Below, one piece after another: positions 43,698 to 52,481 of a DNA stretch of 64,000 nucleotides (position 1 is the first letter of the stretch; each line of letters begins with the position of its first letter). The stretch lies in contig JFHF01000016.1 in assembly GCA_000648925.1 (NCBI GenBank), positions 62,001 through 126,000 on the forward strand, written 5' to 3'. The position numbers were made by a program, and so were the translations under genes. The DNA comes from Caballeronia jiangsuensis (GTDB lineage Bacteria; Pseudomonadota; Gammaproteobacteria; Burkholderiales; Burkholderiaceae). A model generated the notes under the pieces. That model did no database searches. It worked only from the letters and a program-made list of their open reading frames with translations, and was not told where the DNA came from.

Positions 43698-45707
43698 ATG
43701 TTCGGCAAATTAACGCTTGAGGCGATCCCGTACCACGAGCCCATCATCATGGGGGCGACCGTCTTCATGGCGATCCTCGCACTCGGTACGGTCGCCCTTC
43801 TCACCAAACTCGGCAAATGGGGCTGGCTCTGGCGCGAGTATCTGACTTCGGTCGATCACAAGCGCATCGGCGTCATGTATCTCGTCGTCGCCGGGCTGAT
43901 GCTCGTGCGCGGCTTCGCCGACGCCGTCATGATGCGTCTGCAACAGGCCATCGCGCTCGATTCGCCGGGGTATCTGCCGGCGCATCACTTCGACCAGATT
44001 TTCTCGGCCCACGGCACCATCATGATCTTCTTCATGGCCATGGCGCTGCTGGTCGCGTTCTTCAACCTCGTCGTGCCCCTGCAGATCGGCGCGCGTGACG
44101 TGGCCTTCCCGTTCATCAACTCGCTGTCGTTCTGGATGACGGCCGTAGCCGCCATCCTGATCAACCTGTCGCTCTTCATCGGCGAGTTCTCTTCGACGGG
44201 CTGGCTCGCGTATCCGCCACTCTCCGAGACGCAGTTCAGTCCGGGCGTCGGCGTGGACTACTACATCTGGGCGTTGCAGTTGTCCGGCGTCGGCACGCTG
44301 CTGACGGCGGTGAACTTCTTCGTCACGATCGTGAAGATGCGCGCGCCCGGCATGACGTGGATGAAGCTGCCCGTCTTCACGTGGACGGCGTTCTGCTCGA
44401 ACGTGCTGATCATGGCCACGTTCCCGATCCTGACCGTGGCGCTCGCGCTGCTGGCGCTGGACCGCTACATGGGCATGCACTTCTTCACGAACGACGGCGG
44501 CGGCAACCCGATGGTCTACCTGAACCTGATCTGGGCCTGGGGTCACCCCGAGGTCTACATCCTGGTTCTGCCCGCGTTCGGCATCTATTCGGAAGTGGTC
44601 GCGACCTTCTCGAAGAAGCCGCTGTTCGGCTACAAGACGATGGTCTGGGCGACGTGCTGCATCATGGTGCTGTCGTTCCTCGTGTGGCTGCATCACTTCT
44701 TCACGATGGGCTCGGGAGCGAACGTCAATGCCTTCTTCGGCATTATGACGATGATCATTTCCATCCCGACCGGCGTGAAGATCTTCAACTGGCTCTTCAC
44801 GATGTATCGCGGTCGCGTGCAGTTCACGACGCCCGTACTGTGGACCATCGGCTTCGTCATCACCTTCACGCTCGGCGGCATGACCGGCGTGATGCTGGCC
44901 ATCCCGGGCGCGGACTTCGTGCTGCACAACTCGCTCTTCCTGATCGCGCACTTCCATAACGCGATCATCGGCGGCGTGGTGTTCGGTTACTTCGCGGGCG
45001 TGCAGTACTGGTGGCCGAAGGTGTTCGGCTTCAAGCTCGACGAAAAGCTCGGCCGCAACGCGTTCATCTGCTGGTTCGTGGGCTTCTTCGTCGCGTTCGT
45101 GCCGATCTACATCCTCGGCTTCATGGGTGCGACGCGCCGCCTGAATCACTACGACAACCCGGCATGGCAGCCCTTCTTCATCGTGGCCGCTGTCGGCGTG
45201 GGCATCATCGCGCTGGGCGTCGTGTTCCAGGTCCTGCAAATCGTCGTGAGCATCATCCGCCGCAATCAGCCCGCGTATCGCGACATCAGCGGCGATCCGT
45301 GGAACGGCCGCACGCTCGAATGGACGATGAGCTCGCCGCCGCCCGTCTACAACTTCGCGAATATCCCCGCTGTGCGTGCACTCGACGATTTCGCCGATGC
45401 CAAGGAACACGGCCGCATCGATGCGCGTCCGTACCGCGACATCCACATGCCGTCGAATACGAGCGCCGGTCTCGTGATCGGTCTGTTCGCGCTCGCATTC
45501 GGCTTCGCCGCGATCTGGCACATCTGGTGGCTGGCGGTCGCGGGTCTCGTCGGCATCGCCGCGACCGTGATCGGCTACAGCTTCCGCGAGAACGCCGGCT
45601 TCATCATCCCGGCTGCGACCGTGAAGTCGACCGAAGAGCGCAATCGTCCGCCGAAGTCGCCTAAGAAGTCCGCCACGGAGCGCGAACTCGAACTGGAGGC
45701 AATGTAA
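43698..45707 (+). CDS. cyoB: cytochrome bo3 ubiquinol oxidase subunit I
   Basis: A 669-residue haem-copper oxidase subunit that reduces oxygen to water and pumps protons. Visible ligands are the haem b histidine in [17 protein letters not shown], the CuB histidine and cross-linked tyrosine in [15 protein letters not shown], the CuB pair in WLHHFFTMG and the haem histidines in [25 protein letters not shown] contains the Arg/Asp quinol-site residues seen in E. coli CyoB. The stop overlaps cyoC by one base. Confidence 0.97.
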   Translation: MFGKLTLEAIPYHEPIIMGATVFMAILALGTVALLTKLGKWGWLWREYLTSVDHKRIGVMYLVVAGLMLVRGFADAVMMRLQQAIALDSPGYLPAHHFDQIFSAHGTIMIFFMAMALLVAFFNLVVPLQIGARDVAFPFINSLSFWMTAVAAILINLSLFIGEFSSTGWLAYPPLSETQFSPGVGVDYYIWALQLSGVGTLLTAVNFFVTIVKMRAPGMTWMKLPVFTWTAFCSNVLIMATFPILTVALALLALDRYMGMHFFTNDGGGNPMVYLNLIWAWGHPEVYILVLPAFGIYSEVVATFSKKPLFGYKTMVWATCCIMVLSFLVWLHHFFTMGSGANVNAFFGIMTMIISIPTGVKIFNWLFTMYRGRVQFTTPVLWTIGFVITFTLGGMTGVMLAIPGADFVLHNSLFLIAHFHNAIIGGVVFGYFAGVQYWWPKVFGFKLDEKLGRNAFICWFVGFFVAFVPIYILGFMGATRRLNHYDNPAWQPFFIVAAVGVGIIALGVVFQVLQIVVSIIRRNQPAYRDISGDPWNGRTLEWTMSSPPPVYNFANIPAVRALDDFADAKEHGRIDARPYRDIHMPSNTSAGLVIGLFALAFGFAAIWHIWWLAVAGLVGIAATVIGYSFRENAGFIIPAATVKSTEERNRPPKSPKKSATERELELEAM

Positions 45708-46315
45708 TGTCGCAATCGACACTTTCCACGCAGCACGCGCACGACCATGAGCACGAGCACCAGCCGCATTCGGTGTTCGGCTTCTGGGCCTACCTGATGA
45801 CCGACTGCGTGCTGTTCGCGTCGCTCTTCGCGGCCTTCGCGATGTACGCGATGCAGACAGCAGGCGGCCCCACGGGCAAGGATCTGTTCAACCTGACCGA
45901 CGTCGCGTACGAAACGGCGCTGCTTCTCACGAGCAGCCTGACCTTCGGTTTCGCGATGATCTCGGCAACGCGCCGGAAGTCGGGCGCGGCGCTCGCGTGG
46001 CTCTTCGTCACGTTCGTGCTGGGCGCGGGCTTCCTGTGGCTGGAAGTGCACGAGTTCGCGCACCTGATCGCCGAAGGCGCGGGGCCGCAACGCAGCGCGT
46101 TCTGGTCGTCGTTCTTCACGCTGGTCGGCACGCACGGCCTGCACGTCACCATCGGCCTGATCTGGCTGGTCGTGCTGGCGGTGCAGATCGCGCGCAATCC
46201 CGGGATGAACGAGCGCGAACTGCGTCGCCTCGCCTGCCTGAGCCTCTTCTGGCACTTCCTCGACATCGTCTGGATTTGCGTGTTTTCCTTCGTCTATCTC
46301 GGGAGCGTCGTCTGA
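45707..46315 (+). CDS. cyoC: cytochrome bo3 ubiquinol oxidase subunit III
   Basis: A 202-residue membrane subunit with five helices, needed for stability of the oxidase. The N-terminal His-rich tail (STQHAHDHEHEHQPH) is followed by FGFWAYLMTDCVLFASLFAA, the normal first helix, and SAFWSSFFTLVGTHGLHVTI with conserved His-Gly. Its start overlaps the cyoB stop and its stop overlaps the cyoD start (TGATG), so the operon is translationally coupled. Confidence 0.95.
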   Translation: MSQSTLSTQHAHDHEHEHQPHSVFGFWAYLMTDCVLFASLFAAFAMYAMQTAGGPTGKDLFNLTDVAYETALLLTSSLTFGFAMISATRRKSGAALAWLFVTFVLGAGFLWLEVHEFAHLIAEGAGPQRSAFWSSFFTLVGTHGLHVTIGLIWLVVLAVQIARNPGMNERELRRLACLSLFWHFLDIVWICVFSFVYLGSVV

Positions 46316-46647
46316 TGGCACATGCTCATATCAATTCGAGCGATGTCCCGCACGTCACCGTGCGCGGCTATCTGATCGGCTTCGTGCTGGCCGTGGTGCT
46401 GACCGTGGCGTCGTTCTGGGCAGCGGCATCGGGTGCGTTCAGGGGCGAGAGCGCGATCGTCGCGCTCGCGGTGCTCGCTGCCGTGCAAGTCATCGTGCAT
46501 GTGGTGTTCTTCCTGCACGTGAACGCGTCGAAGGGACAGCGCTGGCATGCGATGTCGTTCGCGTACACCATTCTCATGTCGCTGATTCTGATCGTCGGCA
46601 CGGTCTGGGTGATGCATAACGTGCACATGCTGATGATGGCGCGATAA
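46315..46647 (+). CDS. cyoD: cytochrome bo3 ubiquinol oxidase subunit IV
   Basis: A 110-residue protein with three helices, including YLIGFVLAVVLTVASFWAAA and VQVIVHVVFFLHVNASKGQR, which is the family signature. It helps assemble the CuB site. It is the last gene of the operon; a strong terminator follows 31 bases after the stop. There is no cyoE here, so haem O synthase must be encoded elsewhere. Confidence 0.94.
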   Translation: MAHAHINSSDVPHVTVRGYLIGFVLAVVLTVASFWAAASGAFRGESAIVALAVLAAVQVIVHVVFFLHVNASKGQRWHAMSFAYTILMSLILIVGTVWVMHNVHMLMMAR

Positions 46648-46677
46648 CGCGCTCAGCTTCATCGAGCGAAATCGAAA

Positions 46678-46708
46678 GGCGGGCCCGCGTGCGGGTCCGC
46701 TTTTTTTT
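46678..46708 (+). terminator. intrinsic terminator of cyoABCD
   Basis: GCGGGCCCGC and GCGGGTCCGC form a GC-rich stem with one G-T pair, immediately followed by eight T residues (46701-46708). This is the clearest rho-independent terminator of the window and closes the cyo operon. Confidence 0.88.
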
Positions 46709-46759
46709 CGTCTGTGATCTCGCTGTGTCCTGCACGAATTCGGCATCCGATGAAGAATC

Positions 46760-46788
46760 TTGACAATTATCCGAACGAGGCAGAATAT
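46760..46788 (+). promoter_or_regulatory. candidate promoter of the cupin operon
   Basis: TTGACA (46760-46765) is an exact -35 box. The hexamer 17 bases later is GAATAT (46783-46788), a weak -10. The downstream inverted repeat begins at 46789, so a regulator bound there would cover the transcription start. Confidence 0.5.
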
Positions 46789-46827
46789 TTGTCCATAATT
46801 TGAATTTATCATCCACAATATGGACAA
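46789..46827. promoter_or_regulatory. 9-bp inverted repeat, candidate IclR operator
   Basis: TTGTCCATA (46789-46797) and TATGGACAA (46819-46827) are exact reverse complements 21 bases apart in an AT-rich patch. The right arm touches the AAGGAG ribosome-binding site. The operon encodes its own IclR regulator, the natural candidate ligand. Confidence 0.55.
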
Positions 46828-46836
46828 GGAGACGCG

Positions 46837-47364
46837 ATGAGCGCGCCAAAGCCCACGGCGGACGCCATGACGCCGTATCAACTTCCCTTCCCGAAAGAAG
46901 CGCAAAAGGAAATCGTCGTGCCTGCCGCGATTCCTGTCGACGAGCGCGAATGGGTTCCGCAAGCCGAAAACGTCTGGTTCCGCCCGCTGTGCCTGAACGT
47001 ATCGACCGGATACTGGATGAACCTTTTGCGCGTGCGCAAATCCGGCGTGCTGTCGCGCCATCGTCACCCGCAGGCCGTCCACGGCATGGTGCTGAAAGGC
47101 CGCTGGCGCTATCTGGAACACGACTGGGAAGCGACCGAAGGCAGCTACGTCTTCGAGCCGCCCGGTGAAACGCACACGCTCTACGTGCCAGAAGACGTCG
47201 AAGAGATGATCACCTACTTCCAGGTGAACGGCGTGATGTTCTATTGCGACCCGTACGGCAACTACACCGGCTACGAGGACGTGTTCACCAAAGTCGACAT
47301 GTGCCGCAAGCACTACGAGTCGGTTGGTCTCGGCGCGGATTTCGTCGATCAGTTCATTCGTTAA
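46837..47364 (+). CDS. cupin dioxygenase, 2,4'-dihydroxyacetophenone dioxygenase-like
   Basis: A 175-residue cupin. The first cupin motif is SRHRHPQAVHGMVLKGRWRY, with metal-binding histidines and a glycine-rich turn; ETHTLYVPED with a histidine is the second. The overall pattern recalls 2,4'-dihydroxyacetophenone dioxygenases, which cleave a C-C bond in an aromatic ketone using iron, but many proteins so named act on other compounds. AAGGAGA precedes the ATG. It opens an operon with an MFS permease, an SDR and an IclR gene, so a role in catabolism of an imported carboxylate or ketone is likely. Confidence 0.72.
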   Translation: MSAPKPTADAMTPYQLPFPKEAQKEIVVPAAIPVDEREWVPQAENVWFRPLCLNVSTGYWMNLLRVRKSGVLSRHRHPQAVHGMVLKGRWRYLEHDWEATEGSYVFEPPGETHTLYVPEDVEEMITYFQVNGVMFYCDPYGNYTGYEDVFTKVDMCRKHYESVGLGADFVDQFIR

Positions 47365-47414
47365 TTTCCCAAACCACCTCTAGCAGACTCAAAAGAGCAT
47401 TCGGAGGAGACACC

Positions 47415-48716
47415 ATGCTGGAAAAATCACCGCGCCTGAAGCGCGTTCAGATCGTCGCGATCGCGTTTCTGATGCTCGCGGGCATCGTGAACTATCTCGA
47501 TCGCAGCACGCTATCCATCGCCAATCATTCCGTCACGCAGGAACTCGGCCTCTCCGCATCGCAGATGGGCCTGCTGCTCTCCGCGTTCTCGTTCGCCTAT
47601 GCGTTCTCGCAGTTGCCCATCGGCGTGATGCTCGACCGCTTCGGCGCGCGCATCATGCTCGGGCTCGGCATGTTCGTCTGGTCGGTCGCGCAGTTGTTCG
47701 GCGGGCTCGTGACGAACCTGCATCAGTTCCTCGCGGCGCGCATCGCGCTCGGCATTGGCGAAGCGCCGCAGTTTCCGGCGGGCGCGAAGGTCGTGTCGGA
47801 ATGGTTCGCGCAACGCGAGCGCGGCAAGCCGACGGGCATTTTCGTCACGTCATCGACGATCGGACCCGCGCTCGCGCCGCCGATCCTCACCGTGCTCCTG
47901 CTCAACTTCGGCTGGCGCAACATGTTCGTCATCATGGGCGCGCTCGGCATTGCAGTGTCGATCGGCTGGTACATCGTCTATCGCAATCGCCGCGACGTGA
48001 AGCTCGAAGCGCATGAGCTCGCGCATCTGACCGAAGGCGAGCCGGCGCAACGCGCGGAACGCAACATGACCTTCGCGGAATGGCGCGGCCTCTTCGGCAA
48101 GGCGACCACGTGGGGCATGATCTTCGGCTTCATGGGCGTGATCTACATGGTGTGGCTCTATCTGACGTGGCTGCCCGCGTATCTCGAACACGAGCGTCAT
48201 CTGACGATCGCGAAGACCGGCTGGGTCGTGACGATTCCGTATCTCGCGGGCACGCTCGGCATGCTGTCGTCGGGCTTTATCGCCGATGGCCTGATGGCGC
48301 GCGGCGTCGCCCCGATCCGCAGCCGCAAGTGGCCGATCTGCTCGGGCCTCATCGGCGGCGCGCTCTTCACGGTGCCTGCCGCGTTCACGCCGAATCTCAC
48401 GCTCGCGATCGTCTATCTCTCGGCCGCGATGTTCTTCGTCAACATGGCGAGCGGCGCAGCATGGGCGCTCGTTTCCGTCGCGGCGCCGCGCCACATGGTC
48501 GCGTCGCTCGGCAGCATCCAGAACTTCGGCGGCTATTTCGGCGGCTCGTTCGCGCCGTTCATCACCGGTCTCGTGGTCGACAAGACGCACTCGTTCGTGA
48601 ACGCGTTCCTGATCAGCGCGGGCGTCGCGTTCGCCGCCGCGCTCGTCTACATGTTCGTCGTGCGTTCGCCGATCGAAGACGCCGAGCAGCAGGCCGCGCC
48701 CGTTCCCGTCGTATAA
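47415..48716 (+). CDS. MFS transporter, anion:cation symporter family
   Basis: A 433-residue permease with 12 helices. GIVNYLDRSTLSIANHSVTQ is the typical first helix of the ACS family, and PIGVMLDRFGARIMLGLGMF is the loop 2-3 motif; GIGEAPQFPAGAKVVSEWF is a further family signature. Members carry glucarate, galactonate, hydroxyphenylacetate or phthalate. GGAGGA precedes ATG 47415. It lies between a cupin gene and an SDR gene and probably imports their substrate. Confidence 0.87.
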   Translation: MLEKSPRLKRVQIVAIAFLMLAGIVNYLDRSTLSIANHSVTQELGLSASQMGLLLSAFSFAYAFSQLPIGVMLDRFGARIMLGLGMFVWSVAQLFGGLVTNLHQFLAARIALGIGEAPQFPAGAKVVSEWFAQRERGKPTGIFVTSSTIGPALAPPILTVLLLNFGWRNMFVIMGALGIAVSIGWYIVYRNRRDVKLEAHELAHLTEGEPAQRAERNMTFAEWRGLFGKATTWGMIFGFMGVIYMVWLYLTWLPAYLEHERHLTIAKTGWVVTIPYLAGTLGMLSSGFIADGLMARGVAPIRSRKWPICSGLIGGALFTVPAAFTPNLTLAIVYLSAAMFFVNMASGAAWALVSVAAPRHMVASLGSIQNFGGYFGGSFAPFITGLVVDKTHSFVNAFLISAGVAFAAALVYMFVVRSPIEDAEQQAAPVPVV

Positions 48717-48727
48717 ATCACACCGTT

Positions 48728-49456
48728 ATGACTTTTCAAGCTGATCTCTTCAAGGGCAAGACCGTCGTCGTGACCGGCGGCACGCAGGGCATCGGCGCGG
48801 GCATCGCGCAGCAGTTCGCGGCGCTCGGCGCGCGTGTCGTCGCAGCGGGGCTCGCACCGACCGATGACCAGCGCGACGCCTTGGGCAATGGCATCGAACT
48901 CGCCGCGCTCGATGTTGCCGATGCCGCCAGCACCGCCGCGCTCTTCACAACGCTCGACACGCTCGACGTGCTCGTCAATTGCGCCGGCATGATCCGTCGC
49001 GGCGACGAGCACGACATCGACACGTTCGAGCGCGTCATCGCCGTGAATCTCAGCGGCACGATGCGCATGTGCGCGGCCGCGCGCCCCTTGCTCGCGAAGA
49101 GCCGCGGCTCGATCGTCAACACGGCGTCGATGCTGACGTTCTTCGGCGGCGGTCTCGTGCCCGCGTACAGCGCGAGCAAGGGCGGCGTCGCGCAACTGAC
49201 GAAGTCGCTCGCAATCGCCTACGCCGCTGACGGCATCCGCGTGAATGCGGTCGCGCCCGGCTGGATCGCAACGCCGCTCACGCAGGCGCTGCAGGAAGAC
49301 GGCGGCCGCTCGCAAGCGATCCTCGAACGCACGCCGATGAAGCGCTGGGGCCTGCCCGAAGACGTCGCGCGGGTGACGGCGTTTCTCGCGTCGCCGGCGG
49401 CGTCGTTCATGACGGGCGCGATCGTGCCCGTCGATGGCGGTTATCTCGTGGCATGA
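48728..49456 (+). CDS. short-chain dehydrogenase/reductase
   Basis: A 242-residue NAD(P)-dependent oxidoreductase. VTGGTQGIGAGIAQQFAALG is the cofactor-binding loop; NCAG is at about residue 88, and the catalytic Ser-Tyr-Lys appear in NTASMLTFF and YSASKGGVAQLTKSLA. It has the C-terminal SFMTGAIVPVDGGY element. It starts 11 bases after the MFS stop, so it is part of the same operon. The substrate is probably an alcohol or keto intermediate of the pathway; not determinable here. Confidence 0.85.
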   Translation: MTFQADLFKGKTVVVTGGTQGIGAGIAQQFAALGARVVAAGLAPTDDQRDALGNGIELAALDVADAASTAALFTTLDTLDVLVNCAGMIRRGDEHDIDTFERVIAVNLSGTMRMCAAARPLLAKSRGSIVNTASMLTFFGGGLVPAYSASKGGVAQLTKSLAIAYAADGIRVNAVAPGWIATPLTQALQEDGGRSQAILERTPMKRWGLPEDVARVTAFLASPAASFMTGAIVPVDGGYLVA

Positions 49457-49466
49457 TTCACGCATC

Positions 49467-50264
49467 ATGCCTTCAGACACCACTTCTCTCGACGCCGCCA
49501 AGGCCTCCGGCACCGCCGCCTTCTCGAAGTTCATGGCGGTGCTGCAACTCATCGCCGATGCCGACGAACCGCCGACCATCGCGCGTCTCACGGCCGCGAG
49601 CGGTTATCCGCGCCCGACGGTGTATCGCATCGTAGGCGCATTGCTCGCGGAAGGGCTGGTGGTCGAAAGCGCACGCGGCGGATGCTACGCGCTCGGCCCG
49701 CGTCTGATGTCGCTCGCGAGCCGGAGCTGGGAGCGCTCGGATTTGCGCATCGCCGCCGCCGACGCCTTGCAGACGCTGCGCGACGCGACGCAGGAAACCG
49801 TGCATCTGGCGGTGCGCAGCGGCTCGGAGATGGTGTATGTCGAGAAGCTCGAAAGTCCACACGCGGTGCGCATGGCGTCGCGCATCGGCACGCGCGTGAC
49901 GCTTTATTCGAGTTCCGTCGGCAAGGCGTATCTGTCGACGCAATCGCCCGCCGAACGCGACGCGCTCCTGCAAGGCATCGCGTTCGCGCGCTTCACGCCG
50001 AACACGATCGTCGATCGTAAAGCGCTCGACGCCGAACTCGACGCGACGCACACGCGCGGCTACGCGGAAGACCGCGAGGAAAACGAGGCGCAGATTTTCT
50101 GCTACGGCAGCGCGATCGTCGGCGCGAACGGCGCGACGCTCGGCTGCGTGAGCGTCAGCATTCCGCTATTCAGAAAGAGCGCGACGCCGCTCGAAACCTA
50201 CATCACACCGCTCAGGGAAGCGTGCCGCGCGATCGCGGAGCGCATGAGCCCCGGCACGCGCTAA
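49467..50264 (+). CDS. IclR-family transcriptional regulator
   Basis: A 265-residue regulator. The winged helix (residues about 25-80) reads ARLTAASGYPRPTVYRIVGA, and the rest is the IclR ligand-binding domain with TQETVHLAVRSGSEMVYVEK and SSVGKAYLST. It begins 10 bases after the SDR gene and ends inside the last bases of a convergent gene. It probably controls the cupin-MFS-SDR operon through the repeat at 46789-46827. The start at 49467 is preferred over an earlier in-frame codon inside the SDR gene. Confidence 0.85.
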   Translation: MPSDTTSLDAAKASGTAAFSKFMAVLQLIADADEPPTIARLTAASGYPRPTVYRIVGALLAEGLVVESARGGCYALGPRLMSLASRSWERSDLRIAAADALQTLRDATQETVHLAVRSGSEMVYVEKLESPHAVRMASRIGTRVTLYSSSVGKAYLSTQSPAERDALLQGIAFARFTPNTIVDRKALDAELDATHTRGYAEDREENEAQIFCYGSAIVGANGATLGCVSVSIPLFRKSATPLETYITPLREACRAIAERMSPGTR

Positions 50265-51778
50265 CGAAACACCGTGCCGCGCGTGCGTTGCGTCGCCGCC
50301 GCGTAGTGCGCGATGAGCGACGGCAGACGCGGCAGCGTATGCGGCCAGTGCGTCGCCTCATGCGCGAGACGCGCCGCCAGGCTCCTGAAGCTCAACTGAT
50401 CCGCGGCGAGCCGCACGATGACCTTGCGCGCGATCTTCCATACATCGATATCCGGCGCGATGTCCTGCGCGACGCGCTCGATCCTTTCCGCCGCTCTCGA
50501 CAACAACACCGCCCGCGACGCGATGCGCCCGTGTGCCGCGCTGAACATATGCTCGGCGGGCGCCTTGCCGATCGCGCCGAACAGATGCGCGACGCCGGCG
50601 CCGCGCCTGGCATGCGGCGACGCGAAACGCTCCGCCTCCCGCCGATACGTCGCTTCGACGCGCACCTCGTGATGCGTCACGTTCGCGCCGGGCCGGCCGT
50701 GCTCCAGATGCGCGCGGGCCGCCGCCTTGTGATCGCCCTCCATGAGCGCATGCGACACGCCGACGAGAAAATCGCGCTCGTGAGCGGCGAAGATCATCAT
50801 CGGGTTATCGGCTTCGAGAACGATCTGGCCGCGCGTGTCCGGCTCGATGCTCACGCGCGCGCCCGCCGCATCCAGTCCCGCGTGATACAGCCCGACGCCC
50901 AGCGCCATTTCGAAGAACGCTTCGATGAGCGTCGCGAGGACGTCGGCCTGATCGAGCCCGCACGATGCGAGCGTTTCCGCATCCGATAGCGCCGCCGTCT
51001 CGATCGCACGCGTGGTCAGCACGGCGTCGTTGCAATAGTCCCAGAGCACTTCGGGCACGGCGAGGCGGTCGTCGTCGCGCAGACGGAAGCGCAGGTAGCT
51101 CTGATCGGCGGCGCGCTGACGCAGGTCGATCATTGCATCGACGCTCTCTCGCGCACGACGGACCCATTCCACCGGATGCATGTCGCGCGCCTTCGCCGAG
51201 CGTCGTTCCGCGAAACGCGCCGCCGCGAGCGCGAGATCCAGATCGTCTTCGAGTTCGGCACGCGTATCCGCGCGCAGCAGCGTGACGCGCACGGGCAACG
51301 CGCCGATGCGCGCGACGTGCGTCTGCTCCGCGACGCCCGAGCGTAGCGGCACGTCGCTCAGCGCCGTGAGTTCGAAGGACAGCGTGGCGGGAAACGCCGC
51401 CTTGCAAGCCGCGCGAAAGCGTTCGGCATCGTAAGGCGTAAAGAGTCCGTCGAGTTCGGAAAGCGCGACGCGCACCGCCGTTTCGGCAAGTGCGGGATGA
51501 CGCGCGAGCGCGCCGGATGCGTTCTCCAGCACGCGCGAAAGTTGCGAGAGCGCGGGCACGCCCGCGCCGAGCGGCGCGGCACGCGCGCCATGCGTCGCGA
51601 AGAAGCGCGCGACGCGCGTCATCGCCGCGCCGTCGTCGGTCAAGTGCGTCTGATGGCTTTCATGCACGAACGCGCGGCCAAGTCGCCAGAGCGTCGCGAG
51701 TCGTCGGACAAACAAATTCAGGCTCGCTGAAAGTGAGTTGAAATCGCTGAGAGACTGCAATGCCGTCGTACATGGCAT
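50261..51778 (-). CDS. UbiB/ABC1-like protein without kinase motifs (pseudokinase)
   Basis: A 505-residue protein. Its middle aligns by eye with E. coli UbiB: [20 protein letters not shown] against [31 protein letters not shown] against [11 protein letters not shown], and the tail [13 protein letters not shown] against LYPQLDLWKTAKP. Yet every catalytic element is changed: the lysine of VIKVIRP is lost (VRVTLLRAD), the ADMHPGN loop reads HAGLDAAG, the DCG motif reads EADN, and no KxGQ motif is seen. It may therefore be a structural or regulatory paralogue in ubiquinone biology. Length, about 40 residues under UbiB, fits. It overlaps the convergent IclR gene by 4 bases. The start is uncertain, as ATG 51778 has no ribosome-binding site. 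Confidence 0.7.
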   Translation of the reverse strand: [505 protein letters not shown]

Positions 51779-52070
51779 CGGGATTGGTCAATGTGTAACA
51801 CGATTCGGTCGCATACGCACGCGGATCGCTATTTCATTCGGCATCCTTTATATGTGCATTCGTTTCACTTCACGCAGCGCAAATCCCGCGCATCCCATCA
51901 ATCGAGTCGGCAAAAATTCCGTACCAATGTATCTTTTTGTCGATGCACAATTCAGAACAGTCCTAATACGGTATCTTATTAATACGCGAAGTACAGCGTA
52001 TCAACATCAAGTCCGAGGTAACTTCGAGCGCCCGTGCAAGAAGACTCATAACGATAAATCGAGAGGCGCC
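51779..52070. other. AT-rich intergenic promoter region
   Basis: This 292-base gap is noticeably richer in A and T than its surroundings and lies between divergent genes (UbiB-like, leftward; hypothetical, rightward). TATTCATTCG-like and TTATTAATACG stretches may hold promoters. A long open frame crosses it in phase with the rightward gene, but its composition and lack of ribosome-binding site argue against translation. Confidence 0.35.
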
Positions 52071-52481
52071 ATGCAAGACCATTCCGAGCCGCCAATGGCG
52101 AAAGCGATGTACATCCTTGGGCAGATCGGCGCGATCATCTGCCATGAACGCGGCCCGCGCCCGCAGACCGAGGTACTTACAAAGATGGCATCGCGGCCCG
52201 CAGAAGGCTTTTCGATCGCCGTCGCGAGAATGAACGAAATGTGCCCGCCGCGACGCGGATATCGCCGCGCGCTGCTGCAATGGAAGCACAAGGAGATCGA
52301 CCGTCTGAGCAGGATGCTGCCCGATCCTCTGCCGACAGCCGCTTCCGCGCATACGCAGATGCCGTTCTGGGCCGGCTATTGCCAGTACTGGGAAGACATG
52401 CTGAAAGAGCACGCTCAGCGCGATATCAATCATCTCGTGCTGAAGCTCGACGTCATTCAGCGCACGCGCACCGATGCGTGA
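52071..52481 (+). CDS. hypothetical protein (136 aa)
   Basis: A 136-residue soluble protein with possible helices and a Cys/Trp/Tyr-rich C-terminal half (MPFWAGYCQYWEDMLKEHA). GAGAGGCGCC precedes ATG 52071, which is chosen over a much longer upstream frame through AT-rich DNA. Its last 25 bases overlap the convergent response regulator gene. No family recognised. Confidence 0.65.
   Translation: MQDHSEPPMAKAMYILGQIGAIICHERGPRPQTEVLTKMASRPAEGFSIAVARMNEMCPPRRGYRRALLQWKHKEIDRLSRMLPDPLPTAASAHTQMPFWAGYCQYWEDMLKEHAQRDINHLVLKLDVIQRTRTDA

Noticed and set aside
43710..45722. A 670-residue open frame antisense to cyoB
   Set aside because: It lies fully opposite a certain gene, is extremely rich in Arg, His, Asp and Glu, and has no hydrophobic core; this is a GC-codon shadow.
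51738..52070. Extended N-terminus for the hypothetical gene at 52071
   Set aside because: The long upstream frame crosses AT-rich DNA without a ribosome-binding site, whereas ATG 52071 has one.
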